In this document: positions 9,326-21,578 of the stretch, one piece after another
Numbering within the stretch: the first letter of the stretch is position 1
Layout of the letters: every line of letters starts with the position of its first letter
Notes under the pieces: generated by a model
What the model was told of the DNA's origin: nothing
The model's database searches: none
What the model saw: the letters and a program-made list of their open reading frames with translations, nothing else
Program-made: the position numbers and the translations under genes
Assembly (NCBI RefSeq): GCF_000024465.1
Contig: NC_014010.1
Location: forward strand, 1,178,001-1,242,000
Direction of reading: 5' to 3'
Length of the DNA: 64,000 bases
Origin: Candidatus Puniceispirillum marinum IMCC1322
GTDB lineage: Bacteria; Pseudomonadota; Alphaproteobacteria; Puniceispirillales; Puniceispirillaceae

Positions 9326-9922
9326 GTGTCATCATCAAGCCCAGCTTCACCAAACACGATACACGCGCCTAAAGGATTACAAGGGCATTTACTGATTGCT
9401 GTACCGCAAATGCTTGATCCACGGTTTCAAAAAGCGGTTATTCTGATGTGCCAACATGACGATCAGTCAGCCATGGGATTTGTGATCAACCAGCAATCAG
9501 AAAAGCTTAATTTGGGTAGCCTATATGAAACACTTGAAATAGGCACCCCGCGCTTCTGCGCTGAACAACCTGTTTTCATTGGTGGCCCCGTTGATGGAAA
9601 TCGCGGCTTTGTTGTGCATTCACAAGATCATATGCTGCCCGAAAGTAACCCCATTACACATGAAATCGGCCTGACCACAAGCCTGGATATTCTGGAAGAT
9701 ATCAGCAATGGAACCGGACCATCGCAGTCGATTATCTCACTTGGCTATGCCGGATGGGGTGGCGGCCAGCTAGATGCCGAAATCGCCGCCAATGCATGGC
9801 TTACCCTGCCCGCATCACATGAGCTTGTGTTTGAGTGCAACACTGACGACATATGGGATGAAACCTATGCCGCGCTTGGCATTAACCCCGCGCATTATAC
9901 GGGCACGGCTGGTAACGCCTGA
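9326..9922 (+). CDS. YqgE/AlgH family protein
   Basis: A 198-residue UPF0301 protein starting at GTG 9326 with AAAGGAAA about 11 bases upstream. Family traits seen: GHLLIAVPQMLDPRFQKAVI near residues 20-39, MGFVINQQ, FIGGPVDGNRGFVVHS, and SLGYAGWGGGQLDAEIAANAW late in the protein. The family is widespread but its biochemical role is unclear; AlgH was linked to alginate regulation in Pseudomonas. Divergent from the DsbD-like gene and convergent with the M16 peptidase. Confidence 0.9.
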   Translation: MSSSSPASPNTIHAPKGLQGHLLIAVPQMLDPRFQKAVILMCQHDDQSAMGFVINQQSEKLNLGSLYETLEIGTPRFCAEQPVFIGGPVDGNRGFVVHSQDHMLPESNPITHEIGLTTSLDILEDISNGTGPSQSIISLGYAGWGGGQLDAEIAANAWLTLPASHELVFECNTDDIWDETYAALGINPAHYTGTAGNA

Positions 9923-9944
9923 AACACTAAATCTATCCGTTATA

Positions 9945-11210
9945 TTAAGCTGACAACGCCGCACTAAGCTGGCTATTGGACATGATATTGTCCGTTGGCC
10001 CAACCAGCGCTACAGCCGGGTCACCCGCCGCGATCAAATCGGCTGCCACTTTGCTAACCGCATCTGATGTGATCGCATCAATAGCATCAAGCAGATCACC
10101 ATCATCCTGTGGCTCACCAAATAAAGTGATCTGGCGCGCTAGCGCATCACCACATGCCGCGACCGACTCACGGCTCATCAACAGATTGGCACGGATTTGG
10201 GCTTTGGCGCGGGCAACTTCCTCATCCGTCACTTTTGCTGCGATAGCTGCCAGTTCGCCTGCTGAAACGCGAAGCATTTCATCAACCTTGTCAGCTGATG
10301 TGCCTGCATAAACGCCAAACACACCACAGTCGGAATAAAGCGTTGGAAAGGAAAAAATCGAATAACATAGTCCACGTTTTTCACGCACTTGCTGAAACAG
10401 ACGCGATGACATGCCACCACCGTAAAGCGTTGATAATGCCATTAAGGAAAAACGATCTGATGCGGTCGCTGATGGCGCTGGCAACCCAAAGATAACATGC
10501 GCCTGTTCAAGCTCACGTGTCAAAATACTGCGGCCAGCCTGCCAAGCCGGTCTATTCCGGGTGGCATGTTCGGCTGTTTTGATCGTCCCTATCGCATCTG
10601 TAATACGGCCAACAAGATCGTCATGATCAATTTTCCCTGCCGCGCAGACAAGCATCTGTCCGGCACCGTAATGCCGCTTCATGAAACCTGCCAGATCGCC
10701 CTGGGTGAAGGCCGAAACACTATCCACTGTACCTAATATAGGTCGGCCCAGCGTATGGCCACCATGCGTTGATTCAGCAAATAAATCAAAAACCATATCA
10801 TCCGGCGTATCAGCTGACTGGCCAATTTCCTGAATAATAACGCCGCGTTCACGTTCGATTTCATCTTCGGGCAAAGTCGAGCAGGTGAGAATATCAGCCA
10901 GAATATCGATGCCTAGATCAAGATGTTCAGGCAGTATCCTTACATAATAGGCTGTTTCTTCACGGCTGGTATGCGCATTCATGAAGCCGCCAACATCTTC
11001 AACCTCGGTGGCAATCGCCAGCGCATCACGGCTACTGGTGCCTTTGAAGGCCATATGTTCCAACATATGAGCGATGCCCTGTTCATTGTCCCGTTCATCA
11101 CGCGCACCAACCTGTACCCAGATACCAATCGAAATGGTTTGGGCATGTGGCATGGTCCGGGTTGCAACGCCTAAACCATTGGCGAGCGTGGTCAGCTTTG
11201 CGGCACTCAT
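9945..11210 (-). CDS. M16 zinc peptidase (processing-peptidase-like)
   Basis: A 421-residue inverzincin related to the mitochondrial processing peptidase beta subunit. The inverted zinc motif HxxEH is intact at residues 48-52 (GIAHMLEHMAFKG), with a downstream acidic ligand region ERERGVIIQEI. The glycine-rich loop region appears as TLYGGGMSSRLFQQVREKRGLCYS. It has only one copy of the two-domain half, as expected for dimeric bacterial forms. No signal peptide, so probably cytoplasmic. It starts within the thrC stop (ATGA overlap), an arrangement seen in many alphaproteobacteria. Confidence 0.93.
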   Translation of the reverse strand: MSAAKLTTLANGLGVATRTMPHAQTISIGIWVQVGARDERDNEQGIAHMLEHMAFKGTSSRDALAIATEVEDVGGFMNAHTSREETAYYVRILPEHLDLGIDILADILTCSTLPEDEIERERGVIIQEIGQSADTPDDMVFDLFAESTHGGHTLGRPILGTVDSVSAFTQGDLAGFMKRHYGAGQMLVCAAGKIDHDDLVGRITDAIGTIKTAEHATRNRPAWQAGRSILTRELEQAHVIFGLPAPSATASDRFSLMALSTLYGGGMSSRLFQQVREKRGLCYSIFSFPTLYSDCGVFGVYAGTSADKVDEMLRVSAGELAAIAAKVTDEEVARAKAQIRANLLMSRESVAACGDALARQITLFGEPQDDGDLLDAIDAITSDAVSKVAADLIAAGDPAVALVGPTDNIMSNSQLSAALSA

Positions 11211-12616
11211 ATGCTGCGTTTTTCCTGTAACACCAGCGCTTTTACAGCATCTGGTGTGGCATCGGCGAATAGCTGTTTTTCAGACCGTGACATCAGATCG
11301 GACAGATGCGTCGGCAAAGCTGGTGTTTCGCCTGTTGCCGAGGCGACAGCATCCTGAAATTTTGCCGGATGCGCGCAGGCCAGCGATATAACCGGTACAC
11401 CCGCCGGAATTGTGCCATCGGCCAGCGCCATTCGCGCCGCACCAACTCCAACCGCACTATGCGGATCAAGCACCATGTGATCAATAGTTGCGCTATGGCG
11501 TATTTCAGCAATCGTAGCTGCATCATCAAGCCGGTATCCAGCAAATATATTATGCGCCTCTTCTAGCACCGATGCGTCAACATCAAAGCGTCCGGTCTTG
11601 GCAAATGTAGCCATAGCCTCATTCACCGCATTACCATCACGCCCCAGCAATTCGAATAACAGCCGCTCAAAATTGCTTGATACCTGAATATCCATCGACG
11701 GGCTATGTGATGGGGCAACAGCTTCGCGCTGCATCGTACCGCTTTCAAAAAAGCGCGTTAGAATATCATTCTGATTCGACGCCACGATCAAGCGTTCAAC
11801 TGGCAAACCCATCTGCGCGGCTACATAGCCGGCAAACACATTGCCGAAGTTACCTGTTGGTACCGAAAAGGCGACTTTTATATCTGGCGCGCCTAGGCTA
11901 AGTGCCGATGAAAAATAATAGACTATCTGCGGCATCAAACGCGCCCAATTGATCGAATTAACCGCCGACAGATTTACCTGATCGCGGAATTCATGCGCGT
12001 TGAACAGCGTTTTAACAATATCCTGGCACGCATCAAAATCACTTGGCACAGCAACCGCATGCACACCTGGCGCATCCACCGATGTCATCTGACGTTGCTG
12101 AACTGGTGAAACACGGCCTTCAGGAAACAGAATGAATACGTCAACCGCATCACGTCCCTGAAAAGCCTCTAGCGCCGCCGAACCTGTATCGCCACTGGTA
12201 GCACCCAAAATAACAGCCTGCTTGCCATGTGCCTGCAAGGCGCGGTCAAAAGCGCGCGCCAGAAACTGCATCGCATAATCTTTAAAGGCAATGGTTGGGC
12301 CATGAAACAGCTCTAATACATGGATGTTATCATTCAGCTTTACCAAAGGGGCGATCGCCGGATCGTCAAACCCAGCATAGGCGTCACGCGCCATGCTTGT
12401 GAGTTCAGCCTGATCAATTTCACCCTCACAGAAAGGTGCCATGATCCGACCCGCTAGCTCGGTATAGGACAACCCCTGCATTGACCGGATTTCGTCGATA
12501 GAAAAGCGTGGCCATTCCGTTGGCAGATATAGCCCACCATCACGCGCAAGCCCACTCAGAAGCGCATCTTCAAAGCCTAACGGCCCGTCATTGCCCCGGG
12601 TGCTGATATACTGCAT
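11207..12616 (-). CDS. thrC: Threonine synthase
   Basis: PLP enzyme (469 residues) turning O-phosphohomoserine into threonine. The PLP lysine is K112 in HGPTIAFKDYAMQFL; GATSGDTGSAALEAF follows as the phosphate-binding region and FSVPTGNFGNVFAGY further on. It is the long, bacterial/yeast-type form with the N-terminal MQYISTRG. It overlaps SURF1 by one base (TAATG) and the M16 gene by four, so the three are probably one unit. Confidence 0.97.
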   Translation of the reverse strand: MQYISTRGNDGPLGFEDALLSGLARDGGLYLPTEWPRFSIDEIRSMQGLSYTELAGRIMAPFCEGEIDQAELTSMARDAYAGFDDPAIAPLVKLNDNIHVLELFHGPTIAFKDYAMQFLARAFDRALQAHGKQAVILGATSGDTGSAALEAFQGRDAVDVFILFPEGRVSPVQQRQMTSVDAPGVHAVAVPSDFDACQDIVKTLFNAHEFRDQVNLSAVNSINWARLMPQIVYYFSSALSLGAPDIKVAFSVPTGNFGNVFAGYVAAQMGLPVERLIVASNQNDILTRFFESGTMQREAVAPSHSPSMDIQVSSNFERLLFELLGRDGNAVNEAMATFAKTGRFDVDASVLEEAHNIFAGYRLDDAATIAEIRHSATIDHMVLDPHSAVGVGAARMALADGTIPAGVPVISLACAHPAKFQDAVASATGETPALPTHLSDLMSRSEKQLFADATPDAVKALVLQEKRSI

Positions 12617-13368
12617 TATGCGTCTCCGTCATCTTGCTTTGCCGCTGGGTTTGCGAATGTAAGACGCCCGGCCTGATGATGAAATGCCAGATATACAGCT
12701 AGCAAACCAAGCGCGATACCATACCATGTCATAGCATAGCTAAGATGTGCATTACGCAAATTCAGTTCGGTCTTCGCCGCGATTGGCAAGGTTACGACAT
12801 CGCTTGTACGCAAGCTATCCGCATAAAAGGCGGTGATACCACTATCAGCCAGTCCCAGATGCGTGATCATCTGTTGCGGGTTCACAGTAAACCAAAAGCC
12901 GTTGTCAGGCTCATTTTCAGGAACAAAATAGCCCTTTTGGCCAGGCATGCGTAAAATGGCATCAACCGTTACCTGACCTGATACTAGCGAAAAGGTTCGT
13001 TTCGCTGGATCACGATAATCCTCGGATACCCACCCCCGATTGACCATAATGATGCGGCCATCGGTCAATGTCATGGGCGTCACCACATGAAAACCAGCAT
13101 TACCTTCATAGGTCTTGCCTGTCATATATAATTCTTGGTCATGCGCAAAACTGCCGACAAGTTCAAGACGACGAAATTCATAGTCGTCGGTCAGCATATC
13201 AACCGCAGGCGGGGCTATGGCCGGCGCCAGTGACCGGGCTTCAAAGCTGCTGATAAGATCATTTTTCCATTGCAGGCGTTGCAACTGCCACGTGCCAAGC
13301 ATCAGCAAAACAGCAAAAGCTGGAATTGCCACAACACTCATCCAGAGAAAGGGACGGAATTTGATCAT
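12616..13368 (-). CDS. SURF1 family cytochrome oxidase biogenesis protein
   Basis: A 250-residue assembly factor for aa3 oxidase, thought to help heme a insertion into subunit I. It has the family plan: an N-terminal membrane helix (about 8-25), a large periplasmic middle part with RRLELVGSF, MVNRGWV and GYFVPENEPDNGFWFTV, and a second helix near the C-terminus (SYAMTWYGIALGLLAVYLAF). It sits just downstream of ctaE but beyond a terminator, so it may have its own promoter. Confidence 0.92.
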   Translation of the reverse strand: MIKFRPFLWMSVVAIPAFAVLLMLGTWQLQRLQWKNDLISSFEARSLAPAIAPPAVDMLTDDYEFRRLELVGSFAHDQELYMTGKTYEGNAGFHVVTPMTLTDGRIIMVNRGWVSEDYRDPAKRTFSLVSGQVTVDAILRMPGQKGYFVPENEPDNGFWFTVNPQQMITHLGLADSGITAFYADSLRTSDVVTLPIAAKTELNLRNAHLSYAMTWYGIALGLLAVYLAFHHQAGRLTFANPAAKQDDGDA

Positions 13369-13445
13369 GTAATACCTGTTACCATTCTATGCACATATCT
13401 ATAGATGCCTCATTATAAAGGCCGCTTTAGCATAAGTCGTGCAAT

Positions 13446-13476
13446 AAAAAAGGAGCGCTATTGCGTAAGCGCTCCT
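13446..13476 (-). terminator. Intrinsic terminator after ctaE
   Basis: Nine-base perfect stem (13451-13459 with 13468-13476) and eight-base loop; on the minus strand it is followed by a run of six T (13446-13451 read in reverse). It ends the cytochrome oxidase operon before SURF1. Confidence 0.85.
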
Positions 13477-13499
13477 CAAGACTTTTCAAGACATGGGGA

Positions 13500-14285
13500 T
13501 CACCCACCCCACCAATATATAGCAGCAAACAGAAACAGCCATACGACGTCAACAAAATGCCAATACCAAGCTGCTGCCTCGAAACCGAAATGCTGCTTTG
13601 GTGAGAAATGCCCCGCTGCACCACGGAACCAGCAAACCGCCAAGAACAAGGTGCCAACAATCACGTGAAAACCGTGAAAGCCTGTCGCCATATAGAACAC
13701 AGATGGATAAACACCATCGGTAAATCCAAATGGCGCATGCGAATATTCCAGCGCCTGCAAAGCGGTAAAGCTAATACCAAGCAATACTGTAAGGCCAAGA
13801 CCATTCATGAAATCCTTGCGGTTGCCATGCTGCATGGCGTGATGCGCCCACGTGACCGTACAACCCGACAGAAGCAGGATCAGCGTATTGATAAGCGGCA
13901 GATCAAACGGATCAAAAGTTGTGATCCCTTCTGGCGGCCAAATACCATCATTCGGAAACAGCGCGCGATCAAAGAACGCCCAAAAGAAAGCCACAAAAAA
14001 CATGATTTCAGACGCAATAAACAGCATCATGCCATAACGCATACCGATTTGAACAATTGGGGTATGGTGCCCCTGATATTCAGCTTCACGAATTATATCG
14101 CGCCACCACATGAACATGGTCAGTAACACCAAACCAAAGCCTACGCCCAATAGCGCTGTGCCATATGCAACTTCATGCATATACATCACGGCACCCATTG
14201 CCATCGTAAAGGCCGCTGCCGACCCCACTGCTGGCCACGGGCTAGCTTCTACAAGATGATACGGGTGTTTGTTTGCACCGCTCAT
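13500..14285 (-). CDS. ctaE: Cytochrome c oxidase subunit III
   Basis: Subunit III (261 residues from this start), a seven-helix protein that keeps the proton supply to subunit I stable. I choose ATG 14285 because AAGGAG lies seven bases before it; a start at 14309 would add eight codons. Motifs: HPYHLVEASPWP at the N-terminus, WWRDIIREAEYQGHHTP, MFFVAFFWAFFDRAL, and GFHGFHVIVGTLFL near the end. The next stop downstream is followed by a strong terminator. Confidence 0.96.
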   Translation of the reverse strand: MSGANKHPYHLVEASPWPAVGSAAAFTMAMGAVMYMHEVAYGTALLGVGFGLVLLTMFMWWRDIIREAEYQGHHTPIVQIGMRYGMMLFIASEIMFFVAFFWAFFDRALFPNDGIWPPEGITTFDPFDLPLINTLILLLSGCTVTWAHHAMQHGNRKDFMNGLGLTVLLGISFTALQALEYSHAPFGFTDGVYPSVFYMATGFHGFHVIVGTLFLAVCWFRGAAGHFSPKQHFGFEAAAWYWHFVDVVWLFLFAAIYWWGG

Positions 14286-14361
14286 TTTAGTCTCCTTATA
14301 ATCTGGCATCTACCATTTTAAGTAGCGCCACCTCACCACGACTATTTTAGTCTCTAATCAG

Positions 14362-14922
14362 TTAACCGTCTATCGCCGGAAAGAAAGTGTATGATAAAAT
14401 GATTTCATTCACATCCAGCGTATTCTCATCTTTTGCAATTTCGGGATCGACAAAGAACCGGACTGGCATATCAACCGACTCACCAGGCTGTAATGTCTGT
14501 TCAATGAAGCAAAAGCAATCAAGCTTCATAAAATACTGTCCGGCTTTGACCGGCGTTACATTAAATGTAGAAGTGCCAGTAGTCGGCACATCAGCCAGAT
14601 TAGTTGCCCGGTAGTTGATTACAATCTCTTCGCCAGGATTCAACGTGACCGGCTTATCAACAGGCACAAATGACCAATTCAGCGCCGGTATCACATTCGC
14701 ATCAAAGCGGACTTTTACAGGATGGTCATAAATTATATCGTCATTCACATTTTCGGCTATCTGCGTTGTGCCGCCATAGCCAGTTACCCTGCAAAACAGA
14801 TCGTAAAGTGGCACCGACGCATAAGCCAGCCCAACCATTGCCGCGACCAGCGCACCAAGGATAATGAGCATGCGCTTGTTACCCTTAGCTGGCGATGGTG
14901 CTGGAATCGTCCGCACAGTCAT
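14362..14922 (-). CDS. ctaG: Cytochrome c oxidase assembly protein CtaG (Cox11)
   Basis: Copper chaperone (186 residues) that delivers copper to the CuB site of subunit I. One N-terminal membrane anchor (about 18-38) leads into a periplasmic beta-sandwich. The copper-binding CFCF motif is present in KLDCFCFIEQTL, with the additional conserved cysteine in DLFCRVTGYGG just after the membrane helix. It shares four bases with the preceding 51-codon gene. Confidence 0.96.
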   Translation of the reverse strand: MTVRTIPAPSPAKGNKRMLIILGALVAAMVGLAYASVPLYDLFCRVTGYGGTTQIAENVNDDIIYDHPVKVRFDANVIPALNWSFVPVDKPVTLNPGEEIVINYRATNLADVPTTGTSTFNVTPVKAGQYFMKLDCFCFIEQTLQPGESVDMPVRFFVDPEIAKDENTLDVNEIILSYTFFPAIDG

Positions 14923-15074
14923 GACGCACCGCCAATTTTAACCAGTGTCAATACATAGAACAACACAACCAAACCGACGATAATGCCAAGCACGGCCAGA
15001 TTACGATCTCTGCGCATACGCTGCATCTCTTTGGCCGTTTTGGGTGTCGGGGCTTGTTGATCTAGCTTGTTCAT
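14919..15074 (-). CDS. Short one-helix protein between ctaB and ctaG (CoxF-like)
   Basis: A 51-codon frame that exactly fills the space between ctaB and ctaG. Its ATG overlaps the ctaB stop by four bases and its stop overlaps the ctaG start by four bases, which strongly supports translation. The product has a basic, charged N-terminus ([14 protein letters not shown] at 12-25) and one hydrophobic helix (about 26-45), ending in KIGGAS. Similar tiny membrane proteins (CoxF and relatives) are known in this position in other alphaproteobacteria; their role in oxidase assembly is not well defined. Assignment rests on position and shape. Confidence 0.8.
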   Translation of the reverse strand: MNKLDQQAPTPKTAKEMQRMRRDRNLAVLGIIVGLVVLFYVLTLVKIGGAS

Positions 15075-15991
15075 AGCACCGAACCTGTCACAAAGTGATC
15101 AAGCACCAAACCAAGGAAAATCAGAAACAGATAGATGATTGAATAGGCAAACAGGCGCATCGCAAGAACATTGCTTTTGCTGGCCCAGATACGCCATGAC
15201 ATGGCAATAAATATAGCGCCAGCCACGGCAGCAAACGCACCATAAACCCATGACGCCATACCAATAAAGGACGGGATCACTGCCAAAGGCGCCAGTAGCA
15301 CCGCATAGATCAGTATCTGTTTACGGGTTTCGTCTTCACCCGCCACAACCGGTAACATCGGCACGCCAGCCGCTTTATAATCATCGTTTTTAACCAGCGC
15401 CAAAGCCCAGAAATGAGGCGGCGTCCAGATAAAGATAATGGCAAAAAGCAGGATTGGCTCGATTGAAACACCACCCGTAACCGCGGCCCACCCAATGACG
15501 GGGGGCAAAGCACCAGCCGCACCGCCAATGACAATATTCTGCGGGGTGCTTCGTTTCAGCCATACCGTATAGATAACGGCATAAAAAAAGATCGTGAAGG
15601 CAAGCAACCCCGCCGCAAGCCAGTTTGCCGCAAGGCCAAGCAACAAGACCGAAAACGCTGATACAACAAGGCCTAATGTCAAGGCTTCAGCAGGGATCAT
15701 AACCCCTGCCGGAATTGGACGGCTTTTTGTACGCGACATAACCGCATCAATGTCACGGTCATACCATTGGTTGATAGCACCAGAGGCACCAGCACCCGCA
15801 GCAATGGCAAATAAAGAGATCCCAAAAACAAGTGGGTGCAATGTTCCAGGTGCCAGATACATACCCGCAAAGCCGGTAAAAATCACCAGGCTCATAACCC
15901 GGGGCTTTAACAACGCCCAGAAGTCGCCAACCGACGGCCCGCTAAAGCCGTCGGCAGGTGACGCAATTTGATGATCCGATGTGACTGACAT
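15071..15991 (-). CDS. ctaB: Protoheme IX farnesyltransferase (heme O synthase)
   Basis: Membrane prenyltransferase (306 residues) making heme O from heme B and farnesyl diphosphate, the first step to heme A. The first aspartate-rich motif is [19 protein letters not shown]; the second region is [16 protein letters not shown]. About nine hydrophobic helices follow the short N-terminus. ATG 15991 is favoured by AGGAA five bases upstream. No heme A synthase (ctaA) is visible in this window. Confidence 0.96.
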   Translation of the reverse strand: MSVTSDHQIASPADGFSGPSVGDFWALLKPRVMSLVIFTGFAGMYLAPGTLHPLVFGISLFAIAAGAGASGAINQWYDRDIDAVMSRTKSRPIPAGVMIPAEALTLGLVVSAFSVLLLGLAANWLAAGLLAFTIFFYAVIYTVWLKRSTPQNIVIGGAAGALPPVIGWAAVTGGVSIEPILLFAIIFIWTPPHFWALALVKNDDYKAAGVPMLPVVAGEDETRKQILIYAVLLAPLAVIPSFIGMASWVYGAFAAVAGAIFIAMSWRIWASKSNVLAMRLFAYSIIYLFLIFLGLVLDHFVTGSVL

Positions 15992-16040
15992 CACGTTTCC
16001 TTTTTTACCATGACTAGCTTATGAGCCTGTCATGACAGGG

Positions 16041-18561
<2,521 letters not shown>

Positions 18562-18848
18562 GGATTTTTCTCCCAAAATATCGAGATCCGCAAAAGATCA
18601 ATAAGCATGCTCATAAATCATAATTCAATCTTTGAGCCCAGAATATTTAGACTGTTTCAACACAAGATGATAGCCCCGTGCGGCAGCCTGTCGCTATAAT
18701 TTTTTATCTTTTTTTCAGTTTTTGGCTTTTAAACCAAATTATGTGGGCACATACAATAATATGGTACATGGCTTTCCCTTGAAATTTAGCGCCTTCTGCC
18801 CCATTCTCTTGACACATACTCAGATCACCGATTCGTCAACATATAGCA

Positions 18849-20303
18849 ATGCTTGGACACAAAATGGATATGCTCGCTCAAACCAATGACATCTTTTTTA
18901 CCCGCACCGGACTTGATCCGGATCTTGCCGAGGCCATTGTGCGTGATGCCCTGGCTGGTGCTGATGATGGCGAGCTATTCATGGAAATGCGGCACTCTGA
19001 GTCATTAGTATTTGATGATGGTCGTTTGAAATCTGCCAGTTATGATCAGTCTAGCGGCTTTGGTCTGCGCGCGATTGCTGGTGAGGCACATGGCTATGCC
19101 CATGCAGGTGAGCTAAGCGAAGATGCGCTACGCCGAGCCGCCGCCAGTGTCAAAGCGGTGACCAGCGGTTATAATGGTAGCCTGTCTGTTGGCCCAGCGG
19201 CTGGTGCGAACCAGCCCCTCTATTCAGATGCGAATCCGCTTAACCATACGCCTTTCGAACATAAAGTAACGCTTCTACAGGAAATGGATGCCTATGCGCG
19301 CAGTGCCGACCCACGCGTTGTTCAGGTAAGCGCCAGCCTTGCTGGTTCATGGCAAGCTGTTCAAATCATGCGCAGCGACGGTGTACGTGTTGCCGATATT
19401 CGTCCGCTTGTCCGGCTAGGCGTTTCAGTCGTTGTTGAACAGAATGGCCGCATGGAATCAGGCGGTACTGGCGCCGGTGGGCGGGTAATGTTTACCGATT
19501 ATATGCAACCAGAGGTCTGGAAAGCGCAAATTGATGAAGCCTTGCGCATGGCGGTGCTGAATCTTGATTCGATTGCCGCACCAGCTGGCGAAATGGAAGT
19601 CGTTCTGGGATCTGGCTGGCCAGGCGTGATGTTGCATGAAGCCGTCGGTCATGGCCTGGAAGGTGACTTTAATCGCAAAGGCACATCTGTATTTAGTGGT
19701 CGTGTTGGCGAACAGGTTGCCTCAAAAGGTGTTACCGTTATCGATGATGGCACCATTAGCGATCGCCGGGGGTCTATCACCGTCGATGATGAAGGCACGC
19801 CCAGCAAACGCAATGTTCTGATCGAAGACGGTGTTCTAAAAGGCTATATGCAAGACAGGCAGAATGCCCGCCTTATGGGCGTTGAAGCAACCGGTAACGG
19901 CCGCCGGCAGTCCTATGAACATGCCCCCATGCCGCGGATGACTAATACCTATATGGAAAACGGTAAGGATGACCCTCAGGAAATCGTCGCCTCAATCAAA
20001 AAGGGTATTTATGCGGTGAATTTTGGCGGTGGTCAGGTCGATATCACCTCAGGCAAATTTGTTTTCTCGGCCGCGGAAGCTTATCTGGTTGAAAATGGAA
20101 AAATTGGTGCGCCTGTTAAAGGCGCAACCCTTATTGGCAATGGTCCAGACGCTATGTCAAAGATCAGCATGATCGGCAATGATACCGCCCTTGATAGCGG
20201 CATCGGCACATGCGGCAAGTCAGGCCAGAGCGTGCCTGTCGGCGTTGGTCAGCCAACCGTGAAAATGGGCGGTATTACTGTAGGTGGTACCGAAGCTGCC
20301 TAA
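18849..20303 (+). CDS. tldD: TldD metalloprotease subunit
   Basis: Catalytic half of the TldD/TldE protease (484 residues), which degrades unfolded peptides and matures some ribosomal peptides. The zinc site HExxxH is present in VMLHEAVGHGLEGDF near residue 265, and the C-terminal GGGQVDITSGKFVFS and GTCGKSGQSVPVGVGQP are family hallmarks. The start could be ATG 18849, 18864 or 18870; no ribosome-binding site decides. TTGACA at 18809-18814 is a possible -35 box, without a good -10. The partner tldE lies at 26.7 kb. It overlaps the convergent MFS gene by four bases. Confidence 0.95.
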   Translation: MLGHKMDMLAQTNDIFFTRTGLDPDLAEAIVRDALAGADDGELFMEMRHSESLVFDDGRLKSASYDQSSGFGLRAIAGEAHGYAHAGELSEDALRRAAASVKAVTSGYNGSLSVGPAAGANQPLYSDANPLNHTPFEHKVTLLQEMDAYARSADPRVVQVSASLAGSWQAVQIMRSDGVRVADIRPLVRLGVSVVVEQNGRMESGGTGAGGRVMFTDYMQPEVWKAQIDEALRMAVLNLDSIAAPAGEMEVVLGSGWPGVMLHEAVGHGLEGDFNRKGTSVFSGRVGEQVASKGVTVIDDGTISDRRGSITVDDEGTPSKRNVLIEDGVLKGYMQDRQNARLMGVEATGNGRRQSYEHAPMPRMTNTYMENGKDDPQEIVASIKKGIYAVNFGGGQVDITSGKFVFSAAEAYLVENGKIGAPVKGATLIGNGPDAMSKISMIGNDTALDSGIGTCGKSGQSVPVGVGQPTVKMGGITVGGTEAA

Positions 20304-21499
20304 TTGACTGCTGACGGTTGTGGACGTGCCAATTGCGTGACAATAACAAGCAAACAGACTGTCACGATTGTGCCAACACCAAAGGAATAATGTGCCCCAC
20401 CAAGCTCGTATAACGGGCCTGCAATGATCAGCCCCAGAACCTGCCCTAATGAGCCAAACCCCTGGACCGTACCAAGTGATCCGCCCATCACGTTTCTGCC
20501 TGCAATATTGCTGACAGCAGCGGTCAAAGACGGATTGCTAAGCGCATAGCCAAAACAGACGGCGGTTGTTGCGAGTAACATCTGGGCAAGTGGAAACGCA
20601 TTTCCAAAAAACATGTCCAGCGAGATCAGCACGGTCATGGCTTGCCCTGTACCCAGCAAAATAACGCCAATCGCAATTGTGCCAACCTCGCCAAATTTGC
20701 GAACAACCGGGTTAATCAGCCCCGCCTGCACCAGCACGATACAGACACCAACATAGGTGAATAACCAGCCGGTGGCCCTTGCGTCAAAATCAAGATAGTC
20801 TTTCAGCAAAAGAACAAAAGACGCTTCAACCTGTGCAAAAGCCAAATTAAGGCAAAAATAGGCAATCGCATAAAGTGCCAGTGGGCTTGTCAGAATATCA
20901 TGAATACGACGCATCAAAGGCGTGGTGATCTGATCTGTGTTTTTTATAGGTGCGGCAATCGAGGTCTCGCTGAGGCGTAATGCCAACCCAAAGGCAATTA
21001 TCGAAAACATAGCCGCCACAAGGAAAGGGGCCTGATGTAACGGCCCGTCACCTAGGCCACTCAGGAGACCGCCAAGCGCTGGCCCCGCAACAAACCCTGT
21101 GCCAATGGCCGCCCCAAGAAGCCCCATATATTTGGCACGTTCCTCTGCTTTCACACGATCAGCAATAATGGCCTGAATAACCCCGGTATTACCCGCAGCA
21201 AGACCAGCCAGAATTCGCGCGGCAAACATATGAAAAATTTCATTCGAAAAAGCGAACCAGATATGTGCCAAAGCACCAACTATCAACGATACAACCAGAA
21301 CTGAACGCCGGCCAATTCTGTCTGACAACCAACCCAGAATAGGGTTGGCAACAAACATCGCCAAAGCAAAGGAGGCAAGCAGGGCTGTCATCACCGTTGC
21401 CGACTGGCCAAGCGTATCAACAACGGTATAGGGCAGTATAGGTATCAATGCGCCTATACCGACAAAATTGATAAAAACAACAAGCAGAAGCGCAAACAT
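20300..21499 (-). CDS. MFS transporter, TetA/DHA1-like
   Basis: A 399-residue, twelve-helix major facilitator protein. The loop 2-3 signature is GWLSDRIGRRSVLVVSL, followed by a motif in helix 5 region GAAIGTGFVAGPALGG, which is typical of drug:proton antiporters such as TetA. The substrate is unknown; calling it a tetracycline exporter would go too far. It is probably monocistronic, 79 bases upstream of nothing coding in the same direction except gshA further on. Confidence 0.88.
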   Translation of the reverse strand: MFALLLVVFINFVGIGALIPILPYTVVDTLGQSATVMTALLASFALAMFVANPILGWLSDRIGRRSVLVVSLIVGALAHIWFAFSNEIFHMFAARILAGLAAGNTGVIQAIIADRVKAEERAKYMGLLGAAIGTGFVAGPALGGLLSGLGDGPLHQAPFLVAAMFSIIAFGLALRLSETSIAAPIKNTDQITTPLMRRIHDILTSPLALYAIAYFCLNLAFAQVEASFVLLLKDYLDFDARATGWLFTYVGVCIVLVQAGLINPVVRKFGEVGTIAIGVILLGTGQAMTVLISLDMFFGNAFPLAQMLLATTAVCFGYALSNPSLTAAVSNIAGRNVMGGSLGTVQGFGSLGQVLGLIIAGPLYELGGAHYSFGVGTIVTVCLLVIVTQLARPQPSAVN

Positions 21500-21578
21500 A
21501 TTTGTCCGTAATCTTTCTGGCTAGATATATAGGGCCGGCTTATGAAGGCGGTCTGCTATCAAGCGGGCTATCTGGCGA

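Noticed and set aside
13608-14126. 172-codon frame opposite ctaE
   Set aside because: Antisense shadow of conserved subunit III; rich in arginine and glutamine with no recognisable domain.
16026-16039. Perfect 14-base palindrome CCTGTCATGACAGG after ctaD
   Set aside because: Could be a stabilising hairpin, but it has no T-run and lies in a 49-base gap inside the operon; too little to call a terminator or operator.
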